Positions 1-9,472 of a stretch of 64,000 bases of DNA are shown here, piece after piece. A program made the translations under genes and the position numbers. The DNA is from Candidatus Protochlamydia phocaeensis (GTDB taxonomy: Bacteria; Chlamydiota; Chlamydiia; Chlamydiales; Parachlamydiaceae), in contig NZ_FCNU01000021.1 in the NCBI RefSeq assembly GCF_001545115.1, positions 100,581-164,580 of the forward strand, in the 5' to 3' direction. Numbering within the stretch: the first letter of the stretch is position 1; every line of letters starts with the position of its first letter. The notes under the pieces were generated by a model that worked only from the letters and a program-made list of their open reading frames with translations, ran no database searches and had not been told where the DNA came from.

Positions 1-2256
1 GATTTCTAAAGAAATCACTTGCAGTAAGTTATCACGATTAAGCGGATGGAAGATCACCACATCGTTAAGACGATTGAGAAACTCTGGCTTAAAGCGCTTT
101 TTCACTTCGCTTTCAATTTTCTCTTTGATGCGATCGTAATCGAGCGTACTTTCAACCGCTCCAAAACCGATCTCTGTACTTTTCTTAATAAGGTCCGCTC
201 CCAAATTGGATGTCATGATGATGATCGTATTGCGAAAATCAACTTTTCTTCCAAAGGAGTCCGTCAGACGGCCTTCTTCTAAGATTTGCAAGAGCAGGTC
301 CATGACATCGGGATGCGCTTTCTCTATTTCGTCGAATAAAACAACGGAATAAGGACGCTGGCGCACCTGTTCAGTCAATTGACCGCCCTCTTCATGTCCG
401 ACATAACCGGGAGGAGATCCCGTCATACGGCTGACGGCAAATTTCTCCATGTATTCGGACATATCGACTTGGATGAGAGCATCTTCGCCGCCAAACATAT
501 TAATGGCCAATAGCCTAGCCAATAGCGTCTTTCCAACTCCTGTTGGACCTAAAAAGAGGAAAGCTCCAATGGGGCGATTGGGATCTTTAATATCCGCACG
601 GCTACGCCTAATTGCCCGGCACACCGTCTTGATGGCGTCTTCCTGCCCGATGATATTCTCGCGCAAGATGTCCTCCATTTTGAGAACTTTTTGCAGTTCT
701 CCCTCCGTCAAGCGATTTAACGGAATCCCCGTCTGCTTAGCAATAACGCTTGCCACGTCTTCATCTTCGACAATGACTTCGTGCTCTTCTTTATTGATCT
801 CCCATTCAGCGCGGATCTGCTGCAATTGCTCGCGCAGGGTCTTTTCCTTATCGCGCAACTTAGCAGCCTTTTCATACTCCTGTTTGCTGATGGATTCCTC
901 TTTTGCCAAGCGCGTCGCTTCGATCTCAGCCTCAAACTTACTGATGTCTTGAGGTTGATTCATCATGGAAATACGCATCTTAGCGCCAGCTTCGTCGATC
1001 AAGTCAATCGCCTTATCTGGCAGGAATCGGCCATGGATATAGCGATCGGATAAGATAGCGGCCGCTTGAATCGCCTGATTAGTAAAGATGACCTTATGGT
1101 GTCTTTCATATTCAGGCTTAAGGCCATTTAATATTTCAATGGTTTCTTCGACGCTTGGAGGCGCAATCATAATTTTCTGAAAACGACGTTCCAAGGCCGC
1201 ATCTTTTTCGATGTGCTTGCGGTATTCATCAATCGTCGTGGCTCCAATACATTGGAGCTCTCCGCGCGATAAAGCCGGCTTTAAAATGTTGGAGGCATCG
1301 ATAGCGCCTTCGGCCGCTCCAGCCCCGACGATCGTGTGCAATTCGTCGATGAAAAGCAAGACATTGCCATTCTTCTTGATCTCATCCATCACCGCTTTAA
1401 TGCGCTCTTCAAATTGACCGCGATACTTTGTTCCCGCAATCATTAAAGCCAAATCAAGCGTGATCAGCCGCTTCTTGCGCAGCGTATCCGGGACATCTCC
1501 CTTTACAATGGCCTGAGCCAAGCCTTCTACAATTGCTGTCTTACCAACCCCGGCCTCTCCTACTAAAACAGGATTGTTCTTGCGGCGGCGACATAAAATT
1601 AAAATGAGGCGCTCAATCTCTTCCTTGCGCCCAATGACAGGATCCATCTTGCCTTCCCGGCACATCTCTGTCAAATCATGGCCATACGCTTTAAGGGCCG
1701 GCATTTTATCATTTGTGCCGGCTTGAGCAGCCTTATCATAAGGAGGCTTGTTCTGCCCGCTAGGCGTTTGCCCTTGCGGCCCTACTCCTGATCCGCTGAT
1801 GGGAGGAAGCTGCAAGTTAAATGTCTCAAGCTCTTTTAAGACCTCTTTGCGCACTTCTTTCAAGTTCACATTCAAGTTCTCTAGAACTTGGGCCGCCACT
1901 CCATCTGTTTGCCTAAGCAAGCCTAATAAAAGATGCTCTGTTCCCACATAATTGTGATTAAGATTAGCCGCTTCTTCATTGGCAAATTCAAACACTTTTT
2001 TCACTTTACCAGTCAAAGCTGGATCGCCATAGACTTGAATCTCAGGTCCATAGCCAACAAGCTTTTCAACTTCAGTGCGGACAGTCTCAAAATCAATATT
2101 TAAGTTACGCAGGACATTGACAGCTACACCTTGACCTAATTTAAGCAGGCCTAGAAGAACATGTTCGGTTCCCAAGTAGTTGTGATTAAGACGCTGAGCT
2201 TCTTTTTTAGCTAATTTAATGACTTGCTTAGCTCGGTTAGTGAATTTATCAAACAT
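1..2256 (-). CDS. clpC: ATP-dependent Clp protease ATPase subunit ClpC (partial, C-terminus outside window)
   Basis: Hsp100 AAA+ unfoldase that feeds substrates to ClpP in the cytoplasm. The start is the ATG at 2256 ([20 protein letters not shown]); 752 codons are visible and the frame stays open at the window edge, so roughly the last 90-100 residues are missing. The N-terminal domain (about 1-145) holds two Clp-N repeats with the [16 protein letters not shown] pattern. AAA-1 has Walker [10 protein letters not shown] near residue 232. A UVR-type middle segment ([21 protein letters not shown]) lies near 430-470, which marks ClpC rather than ClpA or ClpB. AAA-2 has Walker A GPTGVGKT near 568. 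It stands alone, with a minus-strand terminator about 90 bp upstream separating it from the hem genes. Identity is very secure. Confidence 0.97.
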   Translation of the reverse strand, partial: MFDKFTNRAKQVIKLAKKEAQRLNHNYLGTEHVLLGLLKLGQGVAVNVLRNLNIDFETVRTEVEKLVGYGPEIQVYGDPALTGKVKKVFEFANEEAANLNHNYVGTEHLLLGLLRQTDGVAAQVLENLNVNLKEVRKEVLKELETFNLQLPPISGSGVGPQGQTPSGQNKPPYDKAAQAGTNDKMPALKAYGHDLTEMCREGKMDPVIGRKEEIERLILILCRRRKNNPVLVGEAGVGKTAIVEGLAQAIVKGDVPDTLRKKRLITLDLALMIAGTKYRGQFEERIKAVMDEIKKNGNVLLFIDELHTIVGAGAAEGAIDASNILKPALSRGELQCIGATTIDEYRKHIEKDAALERRFQKIMIAPPSVEETIEILNGLKPEYERHHKVIFTNQAIQAAAILSDRYIHGRFLPDKAIDLIDEAGAKMRISMMNQPQDISKFEAEIEATRLAKEESISKQEYEKAAKLRDKEKTLREQLQQIRAEWEINKEEHEVIVEDEDVASVIAKQTGIPLNRLTEGELQKVLKMEDILRENIIGQEDAIKTVCRAIRRSRADIKDPNRPIGAFLFLGPTGVGKTLLARLLAINMFGGEDALIQVDMSEYMEKFAVSRMTGSPPGYVGHEEGGQLTEQVRQRPYSVVLFDEIEKAHPDVMDLLLQILEEGRLTDSFGRKVDFRNTIIIMTSNLGADLIKKSTEIGFGAVESTLDYDRIKEKIESEVKKRFKPEFLNRLNDVVIFHPLNRDNLLQVISLEI

Positions 2257-2342
2257 GTCGAACTCACTTTTTTTTTATGAAATATCGAGGTAAATGCTTC
2301 GGCTAACTTTGTTTCAATTTAGATTGCATGTCTATTTTTTGC

Positions 2343-2392
2343 AAAAAAAAACATTAAAAGAACCGAGATTTATAAAGCTAATCTTTTAATGT
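2343..2392 (-). terminator. Intrinsic terminator upstream of clpC
   Basis: Read on the minus strand, an 11-bp perfect stem (ACATTAAAAGA / TCTTTTAATGT) with a 20-nt loop runs straight into eight or more T residues. It ends whatever is transcribed leftward from the 2.4-3.0 kb region or from hemE-hemG before clpC begins. Confidence 0.75.
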
Positions 2393-2475
2393 GAAATCTG
2401 CCAGCAGAAGCAGCAAATACTTTGGCAGCCCGTGAAGCTAACCAATATCCGTCACTTTTTACGTCCCTTCGACTC
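2370..2475 (-). pseudogene. Possible decayed small ORF ending in the terminator
   Basis: On the minus strand a frame reads SDGYWLASRAAKVFAASAG...RLAL and stops (TAA) inside the loop of the terminator at 2343-2392. It has no start codon of its own, and an in-frame TAG lies at its upstream end. The composition looks like genuine coding sequence and the position just before a good terminator is typical of a gene 3' end, so it may be a gene relic. No family is recognised. Confidence 0.2.
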
Positions 2476-2745
2476 TATTCTTCAATTACCGGTCTTAAGC
2501 TCGATTGATTAAGGATTAAGGGTCAAACGTCCGTTTTTCATGACTTATATCCTGATTTTTTGGATTTATTTGCTCGAAATTTAGGAATGGGCCAGGAAAG
2601 ATGCCAAGCAAAGCCCATCAACTAGCCTTGCCTCTCACTCCCCTTCCCCCTACATCCCAAACAGATAAACCCAAAAACTCAGGTCAAAAATTTAAAGGAA
2701 AAAATAAGAGAATCTCTATCTCAAAGGAAGTACATTTACATTTTC

Positions 2746-2905
2746 AACCTGTGTTTTGAGTTTTTGCCTTTTGAACCAGTATGAAAGCTCATGCAGATGA
2801 AAAATGGCGAGCAGGTCTCTATTTTTTTATACGGATCTACTCGTCATTTGCTCCTCTCCAAGGCTCTGACGCAGTCGAAAGGCAAGAAAAAATCAAACTC
2901 AGGTT
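2746..2905. repeat. Family A palindromic repeat, copy 1 (160 bp)
   Basis: It starts AACCTGTGTTTTGAG and ends with the inverted form ATCAAACTCAGGTT. The right part carries the conserved block CTCTGACGCAGTCGAAAGGC seen in the other copies (10.9, 18.4, 36.7, 49.2 and 63.3 kb). The whole unit could fold as one long imperfect hairpin. Confidence 0.75.
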
Positions 2906-3009
2906 CTCAGATAGATGCATGCGAAATATCAATGATTTCATTTTTATTGTAACATAAAGATCAAAACTTAGCAACCAATAACGGTAAATGCTAATTATAA
3001 AAAAACTGT

Positions 3010-4383
3010 TCATTTTTGCAATGCACACTGCAGAGCAACTTGTTCTGCTTCGGCAATGCAATCATTGACGGATACGCCATGAAAGGGAGTGCCGCTCAAG
3101 ACGACGTGCGGCCAAGCCGACATTTGTTCTTTTGCGTGATGGATCCACTCTTGGTGGCCTACTTCATATTGCGGAATAGCCTGGCAAGCGCTTTTAATGG
3201 AAAAGCTATCAGGCGATTGAGTAATATGTAAATGGCGTTCTAAAGCGGATAAGGCCAGCTGAAGGAGATCAGAGTCAGATTGTGCCGCTGGCAAAGGATG
3301 GCGTGTTCCTCCGATCATGACCGTCAACCGCGTTTCTCCCTCTTGTCTATTTTGCTGGGGAAAGACGCAAGAATCCCAGACGCAGCCTAATACAGGCTCG
3401 CCTTCTTGAAAGGGGATTAAATAGCCAAATCCTTCTTGTTTGAGCACTTTTTGCCGATATCCCAAGTTGACGACAAAAACAGTCGCATAATTCAGTCTAT
3501 GGAGAACCGCCGATAGGGTTGGCAAAGACGCAGACAATAAGGAAGAGAGGGGCTGCGCCGGCAAAGTAGAAATGAGTTGATCGGCTTCCAATTCCTCCCC
3601 GTTCTCCAGTTTGATTTTTACTCCGTTTTTATTCAAAGCCAGGGATTGCGCGCCGCAATTTAAGCGAATCGTCCCTTCCAATTGAGCAGCAAGAGCGCGG
3701 GGCAGCGTTTCTAGACCATCTTGAAAAGAGAATAGGGAAGAGCGCTCAAGCGCACGAACAAAAGCGCTGGAAGAAGGAGGACGTTTCGGATGACGCCAAG
3801 CGGCTTTTAAAAGAGACCCCTGCTCCTGTTCCCATTTGTCCAATAGCGGAAAGCAGCTTTTAATCGAAAGCTTGTTCAGATCGCCGGCATAAATGCCCGA
3901 TACAAAGGGATCAATTAAGCGATCGGTCCATGCCGGGTCTAAATGCCGATTAAAAAAAGAATAAATGCTTTCATCATCCCCTCTCCCTCTGGCAGCCTTC
4001 AAATCGCGCCATAACGTGCGCATCCATCCCTTCATGAGAGGAGAAAAAAGACAAGCGAATGGATGGCGTGGAAGCGCCTGCAAACGGCCTTTCCAGTAGA
4101 GGAAACGATCGCGAGCAGCAGGATGGGCAGTGACGATTTGCTTGTGCAGGCCTAAGGCTTCTACAAGCTCCAACGTCTTGCGCCCTGCCCCTCGCGAGCG
4201 GCAGCTGCGCGGGCCTTGTTCAAATAAAAAGCCATCGACTTGCGCGCTTTGAATCCAGCCGCCTATCCGCGAGTTTTTTTCCAATACAGTTAGATTAGCT
4301 TCCGCACCAAGCTGTTTTTTTAAAAACCAAGCCGTTGCCAGTCCACTGATGCCTGCTCCTAAAATGATTATTTGGCGTGCCAT
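3010..4383 (-). CDS. hemG: Protoporphyrinogen oxidase (HemY-type, named hemG in Chlamydia)
   Basis: FAD-dependent oxidase that converts protoporphyrinogen IX to protoporphyrin IX, the penultimate step of heme synthesis, probably at the inner membrane face. Its 457 residues are usual for the oxygen-dependent HemY family. The Rossmann dinucleotide motif GAGISG is at residues 9-14, followed by the E-rich end of the beta-alpha-beta fold (LTVLEKNSRIGGW) and the family RGP-like segment FEQGPRSCRSRG. The C-terminus has the FAD-contact pattern VVLSGTPFHGVSVNDCI. The ATG is preceded by AGAGG at good spacing and starts 3 bp after hemE ends, so the two are cotranscribed. In C. trachomatis hemN lies between these genes; it is absent here. 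Confidence 0.93.
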   Translation of the reverse strand: MARQIIILGAGISGLATAWFLKKQLGAEANLTVLEKNSRIGGWIQSAQVDGFLFEQGPRSCRSRGAGRKTLELVEALGLHKQIVTAHPAARDRFLYWKGRLQALPRHPFACLFSPLMKGWMRTLWRDLKAARGRGDDESIYSFFNRHLDPAWTDRLIDPFVSGIYAGDLNKLSIKSCFPLLDKWEQEQGSLLKAAWRHPKRPPSSSAFVRALERSSLFSFQDGLETLPRALAAQLEGTIRLNCGAQSLALNKNGVKIKLENGEELEADQLISTLPAQPLSSLLSASLPTLSAVLHRLNYATVFVVNLGYRQKVLKQEGFGYLIPFQEGEPVLGCVWDSCVFPQQNRQEGETRLTVMIGGTRHPLPAAQSDSDLLQLALSALERHLHITQSPDSFSIKSACQAIPQYEVGHQEWIHHAKEQMSAWPHVVLSGTPFHGVSVNDCIAEAEQVALQCALQK

Positions 4384-4386
4384 TTT

Positions 4387-5463
4387 CTACCTCTTTTGAA
4401 TGCATTGAACAAGTGTGCGGACCGCTTCTTCCGATACATCGGGCGCAATGCCATGTCCCAAATTAAAAATAAATCCCGGGTCGCCTCGCATTTCATCAAG
4501 CAACCGATTGACTTCGCGTTCGATAACGGGAAGCGGTGCATAGAGGATGGCAGGATCTAAATTTCCCTGCAGGGCTGTGGGAAGGGGAATAAATTGCCGC
4601 ATGCGGGAAAGGGAGCAATTCCAGTCCAGTCCGATTCCTGCCGGTCGGATCTCGGCTAATTCGGGAGCAAAAACAGAAGAGCCTCGGCAAAACAGGATGA
4701 CCGGGACAGATCGCTTGAGGCCTTTTAAAATCAGGTCCAGATAAGCGAGTGAAAATTCTTTAAACTGGGCATAAGCCAAGGAGTTGGCCCAAGAATCAAA
4801 AATCTGCAAAGCCTCGACACCAGCTTCAATTTGCATATTCAGATAAGCGATCGACCAATCGGCAATTTTACGCAAAAGCTGGTGGAACCCTTGCGGATCG
4901 CTAAGCATCCATTGCTTGGTTTTTTTAAAATCCCGACTCGTTTTCCCCTCGACCATATAGCTCGCCACAGTAAAGGGAGCTCCGCAAAAACCAATAAGGG
5001 GCACTTTTAATTGAGGCTTTAAACACTGGATGCCTTGCTGAACGAAATGCAGGGCGGAAAGGTCTACAGGATCGTGAAGGGTTTCGACCGCTTGGCGACT
5101 GGAGACAGGCCTTTCAATGATAGGCCCGACGCGGTCCTCGAAGCGGACCCCAAGCCCTAAGGCCTCCGGAATAACAAGGATATCGGAAAATAAAATCGCC
5201 GCATCGACTTGGTAAGCTTTAATGGGCATCATAGTGACTTCAGCAATCAATTCAGGCTGATGGCACATTTCAAGAAAATCATACTTCTGGCGCAACGCCC
5301 GATAAGAAGCCAAGTGGCGTCCCGCCTGCCTCATCAGCCAAACTGGAGGCCGCGCGTGATTGGTCCCTTGCAGAGCCTGCAATAGCAAAGAATTGGAAGA
5401 CGCGGGCTTTTCCCGTAGATCAATAGAGTGGCTAGCATGACATGGAGTGGGCAAAGGAAACAT
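4387..5463 (-). CDS. hemE: Uroporphyrinogen decarboxylase
   Basis: Decarboxylates uroporphyrinogen III to coproporphyrinogen III in the cytoplasm (heme pathway). Of 358 residues, the first 25 or so are a non-conserved extension. The URO-D signature PVWLMRQAGR is at 40-49, including the two Arg residues that bind substrate carboxylates. The FSDILVIPEALGLG segment carries the catalytic Asp, and the second family signature GFCGAPFTVASYMVEGK is present. An SD-like AAAAGGCGG lies 6 nt before the ATG. It is the first gene of a hemE-hemG pair. A family B palindromic repeat sits directly upstream (5480-5639), so the promoter must lie in or beyond the repeat. Confidence 0.96.
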   Translation of the reverse strand: MFPLPTPCHASHSIDLREKPASSNSLLLQALQGTNHARPPVWLMRQAGRHLASYRALRQKYDFLEMCHQPELIAEVTMMPIKAYQVDAAILFSDILVIPEALGLGVRFEDRVGPIIERPVSSRQAVETLHDPVDLSALHFVQQGIQCLKPQLKVPLIGFCGAPFTVASYMVEGKTSRDFKKTKQWMLSDPQGFHQLLRKIADWSIAYLNMQIEAGVEALQIFDSWANSLAYAQFKEFSLAYLDLILKGLKRSVPVILFCRGSSVFAPELAEIRPAGIGLDWNCSLSRMRQFIPLPTALQGNLDPAILYAPLPVIEREVNRLLDEMRGDPGFIFNLGHGIAPDVSEEAVRTLVQCIQKR

Positions 5464-5479
5464 GATGAACCGCCTTTTA

Positions 5480-5639
5480 GAGGGTATATTAAAACCGCTA
5501 ATGACCTAGATTCGAGTTCTTTTTCCTAAAAAGCAATAGGAGATAGCCATATGCGCTCAATATTGTCCGCTATTTCCTATCGCTTCCTAGGGAAAAAATA
5601 ATCTCAAATATAAGTTATTATGGGTTTTAATACACCTCC
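5480..5639. repeat. Family B palindromic repeat, copy 1
   Basis: The outer arms are GGGTATATTAAAACC on the left and its inverted form GGGTTTTAATACACC on the right. The inner arm reads GCTAATGACCTAGATTCGAG. The same arms recur at 14.8, 26.9, 34.0, 39.3, 40.1, 45.5, 49.3, 58.5 and 61.0 kb. Confidence 0.7.
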
Positions 5640-5739
5640 TTACAGAAATAATAGCCATAGATGAAAATGAAAAATTTCCTTTTCAATCTATTCAACTCTT
5701 AATCGATAAACTCACTCGCTGGCTTAACAATATCTAATA

Positions 5740-5838
5740 TTTCCCCTGCAATCTCTGTTTTCTGTGGTTATCAATGGATAGCCATTGAAATTACCTCTCA
5801 ATCGGCTAAGAAACCAAACCCAGAGATCGCAGAGGAAA
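5740..5838. repeat. Imperfect inverted repeat, 18-bp arms
   Basis: The left arm TTTCCCCTGCAATCTCTG pairs with the right arm CAGAGATCGCAGAGGAAA with two mismatches. Between them lies a second stem, TCAATGG-ATAG-CCATTGA. The arms resemble the widespread CTCTGCGATCTCTGTG-type palindromes often found near GxxExxY genes; no such gene is visible here. It lies 3' of tkt. Confidence 0.5.
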
Positions 5839-5893
5839 GTTGAGAGAAAATTGGCTAAATAACACGAGTTTTCTCATGCCATAATGCTCAGCA

Positions 5894-7948
5894 TTACAAA
5901 ATCCGCTCCAGGATATCTTCCACCGTAAAGCCATATTCTTTGGCCAATACGCTAGCTGGGGCTGATGCGCCAAAACTTTCCATGCAAATGGCTATTCCGT
6001 CTCGGCCGATATATTTATGCCAGCCAAGATCCACTCCGGCTTCAATGCTGACACGTTTGCCGATGTCTCCGCCTAGCAAGCTCTCTTTATAATCAGCCTC
6101 TTGCTTTTCAAACAGTTCCCAGCAGGGCATAGAGATGACGCGCACAGACTTGCCTAACTTTTCCAACTCCTCCGCCACATTTAAGGCTAAAGACAGCTCG
6201 GATCCCGTTGCCAGCAAGGTAAAATCGGGCTTCGATTTTTCCTTTTTCACAATATAAGCTCCGCGGCCCATTCCTTCTGCATAAGGAATATCCGTCGCTT
6301 CCAGGTCAGGCAAATTTTGACGGGATAAAATCAAGGCTGTGGGTCCTTTGTATTTTAGAGCAGCAATCCAGGCCATTTTAACTTCGCGGCTATCGGCCGG
6401 ACGGATCACTTGCAAATGAGGAATTGCCCTTAAAGCCGCATAGTGTTCAACCGGTTGATGGGTAGGCCCGTCCTCTCCTAAAAAGATCGAATCGTGCGTG
6501 AACTGGTAGATCACTTGAGCATGCTGCAAAGCTGCTAAACGAATGGCGTTGCGCATATAATCCGAGAAAGCTAAGAACGTTCCAATAAAGGGAACGATAA
6601 GCCCTGTCTGATAAAGGCCCGTTGCCATGGTCGCCATGCCGAATTCGCGGACACCATACTTAATATTGCGTCCTTGGAATTGACCCGGGCCTACCAAAGG
6701 AAATTTTTTCATTGAAGTCATATCAGATGAGGACAAATCGGCCGATCCACCATAGAGTTGGGGGAATGAATCAGCTAGCAAGTTGATCACTTCTTGAGAA
6801 GCCTTGCGCCCTGAAATAGGCGCTTTGATGGCCAACTGGGCTAATCTCTGTTCGATGTCTTGCGGGACTTGATGGCGCATCATCGCCTCTAATTCTTTAG
6901 CCTTCTCAGGATTTTCCCTCGTCCAAGCTTCAAAAGTTTGATGCCATTTTTCTTCTTCTTGGGCATCATGGATGAGCTTATTTTGGAAAAAATTCATAAC
7001 AGCCTGAGGAACATAAAACTCTTCTTGAGGAATTTCGAGGGCTTCTTTGGCTGCTTTTACTTCTTCTGGTCCTAATGGAGACCCGTGCGATTTATAAGTT
7101 CCCGCTTTATTAGGAGCGCCTTTCCCGATAATTGTGCGCGCGATGATCAGACAAGGACGCTCTTGCCGTTGATGGATTTTGGTAAAAACGGCATCGATGG
7201 CGTCTAAATCGTTGCCGTCGATTTCATAAACATCCCACCCATAGGCGAGGTAGCGCGCCTTTGTATCTTCCGAACACGCCTCAGCTAAAGGACCGTCTAA
7301 GCAAACTTGATTGGCATCGTAGAGGGCGACCAAATTGTCCAGCTTTAAATGTCCCGCAAGAGAAGAAACCTCTGCCGAAATGCCTTCCATCACACAGCCA
7401 TCGCCCATTAAAACATAAACTTTATTAGTAAAAATTTTATGGTTGTCCGTGTTGAATTTGGCAGCCAGAAGCTTAAAACCCAATGCCTGTCCGACCGCAT
7501 TGCCAACCCCTTGGCCCAATGGCCCCGTCGTCGTCTCTACGCCTTCCGTCATAAAAGATTCAGGATGCCCAGGAGTAACGGAATGCAGTTGCCGAAAATG
7601 CTTAATATCTTCTAGAGAAACTTTATATCCGGCCAAGTGCAAGCAGGCATACAGCCACATCGACCCATGGCCTGCTGATAAAATAAAACGGTCGCGATTA
7701 AGCCATGTGGGATTTTTAGGATTATGGCGCAGAGCAGCCCCATATAAATAAGCGCCTAGTTCAGCGCATCCCATCGGCAGCCCCGGATGGCCGGAATCCG
7801 CCTTTTGCACGGCATCCATGGAAAGCCCCCGGATGGTATTGGCAATTTTAGACATAACCAACTTAAAATCAGAGTCTAAAACTTTTGTCTTTTTGATAAG
7901 TTCTAATGAAGCGAGCTTCAGGTCTGAGGGTTGAAGACTAGTACTCAT
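5894..7948 (-). CDS. tkt: Transketolase
   Basis: Thiamine-diphosphate enzyme moving two-carbon ketol units in the non-oxidative pentose phosphate pathway, cytoplasmic. It has 684 residues, a normal family length. The N-terminal region carries the transketolase signature HPGLPMGCAELGAYL (near 50). The TPP-binding motif MGDGCVMEGIS...N follows near 188. In the pyrimidine domain YGVREFGMATMATGL carries the Glu that activates the cofactor, and HDSIFLGEDGPTHQPVEH is the classical second signature. It is a single gene (tktB in Chlamydia), not close to mfd/alaS as in C. trachomatis but on the other side of the block. Confidence 0.97.
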   Translation of the reverse strand: MSTSLQPSDLKLASLELIKKTKVLDSDFKLVMSKIANTIRGLSMDAVQKADSGHPGLPMGCAELGAYLYGAALRHNPKNPTWLNRDRFILSAGHGSMWLYACLHLAGYKVSLEDIKHFRQLHSVTPGHPESFMTEGVETTTGPLGQGVGNAVGQALGFKLLAAKFNTDNHKIFTNKVYVLMGDGCVMEGISAEVSSLAGHLKLDNLVALYDANQVCLDGPLAEACSEDTKARYLAYGWDVYEIDGNDLDAIDAVFTKIHQRQERPCLIIARTIIGKGAPNKAGTYKSHGSPLGPEEVKAAKEALEIPQEEFYVPQAVMNFFQNKLIHDAQEEEKWHQTFEAWTRENPEKAKELEAMMRHQVPQDIEQRLAQLAIKAPISGRKASQEVINLLADSFPQLYGGSADLSSSDMTSMKKFPLVGPGQFQGRNIKYGVREFGMATMATGLYQTGLIVPFIGTFLAFSDYMRNAIRLAALQHAQVIYQFTHDSIFLGEDGPTHQPVEHYAALRAIPHLQVIRPADSREVKMAWIAALKYKGPTALILSRQNLPDLEATDIPYAEGMGRGAYIVKKEKSKPDFTLLATGSELSLALNVAEELEKLGKSVRVISMPCWELFEKQEADYKESLLGGDIGKRVSIEAGVDLGWHKYIGRDGIAICMESFGASAPASVLAKEYGFTVEDILERIL

Positions 7949-8165
7949 TTTTTAACCATTACTTAAGGATTTATAATCTTGACCTATTAATCTACCGATA
8001 AAGCTCAAAAAGTGGCAAGCAAAACTCCTCTTCCTTTGCATGGGAAGTGAGTCCTTTTCGCGGTCCTGAACCGGAATGCATGTCGCTTAGGGCCTATCTC
8101 AATTTAAAACTTTACTGACAAAGAAAATATTAATTCTATATAGTGAATGGACAGGCGCGCTATGC

Positions 8166-9287
8166 ATGCCGCATAAGGATTCCATCATTTCTATGGACAA
8201 TGTTTTTCTAGCCATTAAGGAAACTGTCTGCGAAGACGTCCAGACGCACTATCCCATTCCCGCTTTTTTGCATACGACTGCAGATCTCTTCGGCAAGGCT
8301 CACCTCTATTACCGCACGGCTAAAAGTTATGCATTTTTTCAAAGAGCCCAGGAAGGAAATGCCGGCCATCCGGCTGTTTATGGAGCTGCCCTCCACCTGA
8401 TAAGCGATTATACAACAGTTGGGTCCTACGCTCTAAAAGTCGCTCTTATCACTAAATGCGCAGAAGACCTTTTCCATCAATATCATCGGCTTTATCAGTC
8501 TTATCGCCATCTTCAACAGACTTTCTATTGCCATTTTCCCACTTATCATCGCGTCAATTGGAATCAACCGTCGATCAGCCAACCGACCCAGTTTTCCCCT
8601 TCTTTTCAGCTTTGGTTGAAAGTCGAAGTGATGGGCTTAATGCAGCAAACGCTAAAAGTTCTGCGATGCGCCGCGTCCGTCTTATGGGAGGCTTTTAAGC
8701 TTAGCATGTGTTTAAGGGATGCGTATTTATTGGCCAATGGAGATCCGCAAGCCAAATATGACGCTTTTACGGAACTCGTAGCGGATTGGGAGCGCTATCA
8801 GCAACAACTACGGAACGATCAAGCGCTTTTGCGGCAAGAAATTGCAAAGGGACGCTTATTGGCCGACCGCATCCTGACCAAGCTAGATACAGATAAAACG
8901 ACAGCCTTTATTTTAGGTCAATTGGAGGCCGGTTTAACGCAGGTAGAACAAGCCATCGGTCCGCAGTTACCCGCCATCCAGCAGGCAGGAAGAGAAACTT
9001 TAGATGTCGTCTTGCCGATCGGCCATATCTGTTCTCTACAAGTAGATCTATCGGAAGGAACGACTATCCTCTCTCCCCTTCCCCCAGGCCGCTATCCGCC
9101 TTGGGGAGGGCAAATGATCGAAGTGATTAAAGCACAGGCCAACAAATCCCCCGCTTTACCGCTTGCCAGCCAAATTAGCAATTTAACAGAAAACTTGCCT
9201 ATTTTGGATCCCTTGAATGGTCTCTTTTGGTTAGCCCAAAAAGCCCAGCATACTTACCAAGATTGGTTTCAGCCTATTCATTGTTAA
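8166..9287 (+). CDS. Hypothetical protein, 373 aa
   Basis: I do not recognise this protein. It is a mostly alpha-helical soluble protein without a signal peptide. The hydrophobic stretches (about 160-190, LMQQTLKVLRCAASVLWEAF) are too broken for confident membrane helices. The second half contains a charged helical segment (WERYQQQLRNDQALLRQEIAKG) and ends with a Pro-rich linker (ILSPLPPGRYPPWGG) and an aromatic tail. The start is uncertain: ATG 8166 has no clear SD, and ATG 8193 (MDNVFLAIKETVC) is an alternative with AAGGA upstream at a long distance. It stands alone between tkt (divergent) and the NADAR gene. Confidence 0.8.
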   Translation: MPHKDSIISMDNVFLAIKETVCEDVQTHYPIPAFLHTTADLFGKAHLYYRTAKSYAFFQRAQEGNAGHPAVYGAALHLISDYTTVGSYALKVALITKCAEDLFHQYHRLYQSYRHLQQTFYCHFPTYHRVNWNQPSISQPTQFSPSFQLWLKVEVMGLMQQTLKVLRCAASVLWEAFKLSMCLRDAYLLANGDPQAKYDAFTELVADWERYQQQLRNDQALLRQEIAKGRLLADRILTKLDTDKTTAFILGQLEAGLTQVEQAIGPQLPAIQQAGRETLDVVLPIGHICSLQVDLSEGTTILSPLPPGRYPPWGGQMIEVIKAQANKSPALPLASQISNLTENLPILDPLNGLFWLAQKAQHTYQDWFQPIHC

Positions 9288-9472
9288 ATAACTAGCATCG
9301 AATGGCTCTTCTAAACTTTTTCAGACGGTTTGCTTTTTTTACAAAATATATTAAAATATAATTACAACACCTGAATAAAATATTTTGATTAACATTTAAT
9401 TTGCAGAATCTTCAAGTCAATTTAACAATTAAATTGTAATAAATATAAGTCATCTAAATTCAGGTTATTCGT

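Larger units (their letters stand above)
2257..3009. other. Intergenic region clpC-hemG
   Basis: This 753-bp gap holds the clpC promoter region, a minus-strand terminator (2343-2392), a possible ORF relic and one family A palindromic repeat (2746-2905). Between about 2480 and 2740 I see no further gene or RNA signature. Confidence 0.5.

Noticed and set aside
449..952. 167-codon + strand frame inside clpC
   Set aside because: Antisense shadow of the ClpC AAA-2 domain; Ser/Leu-rich composition typical of an antisense frame.
2343..2480. Possible tmRNA or other structured RNA near the terminator upstream of clpC
   Set aside because: No tRNA-like ends, no ALAA-type tag and no acceptor stem; only a terminator hairpin is supported.
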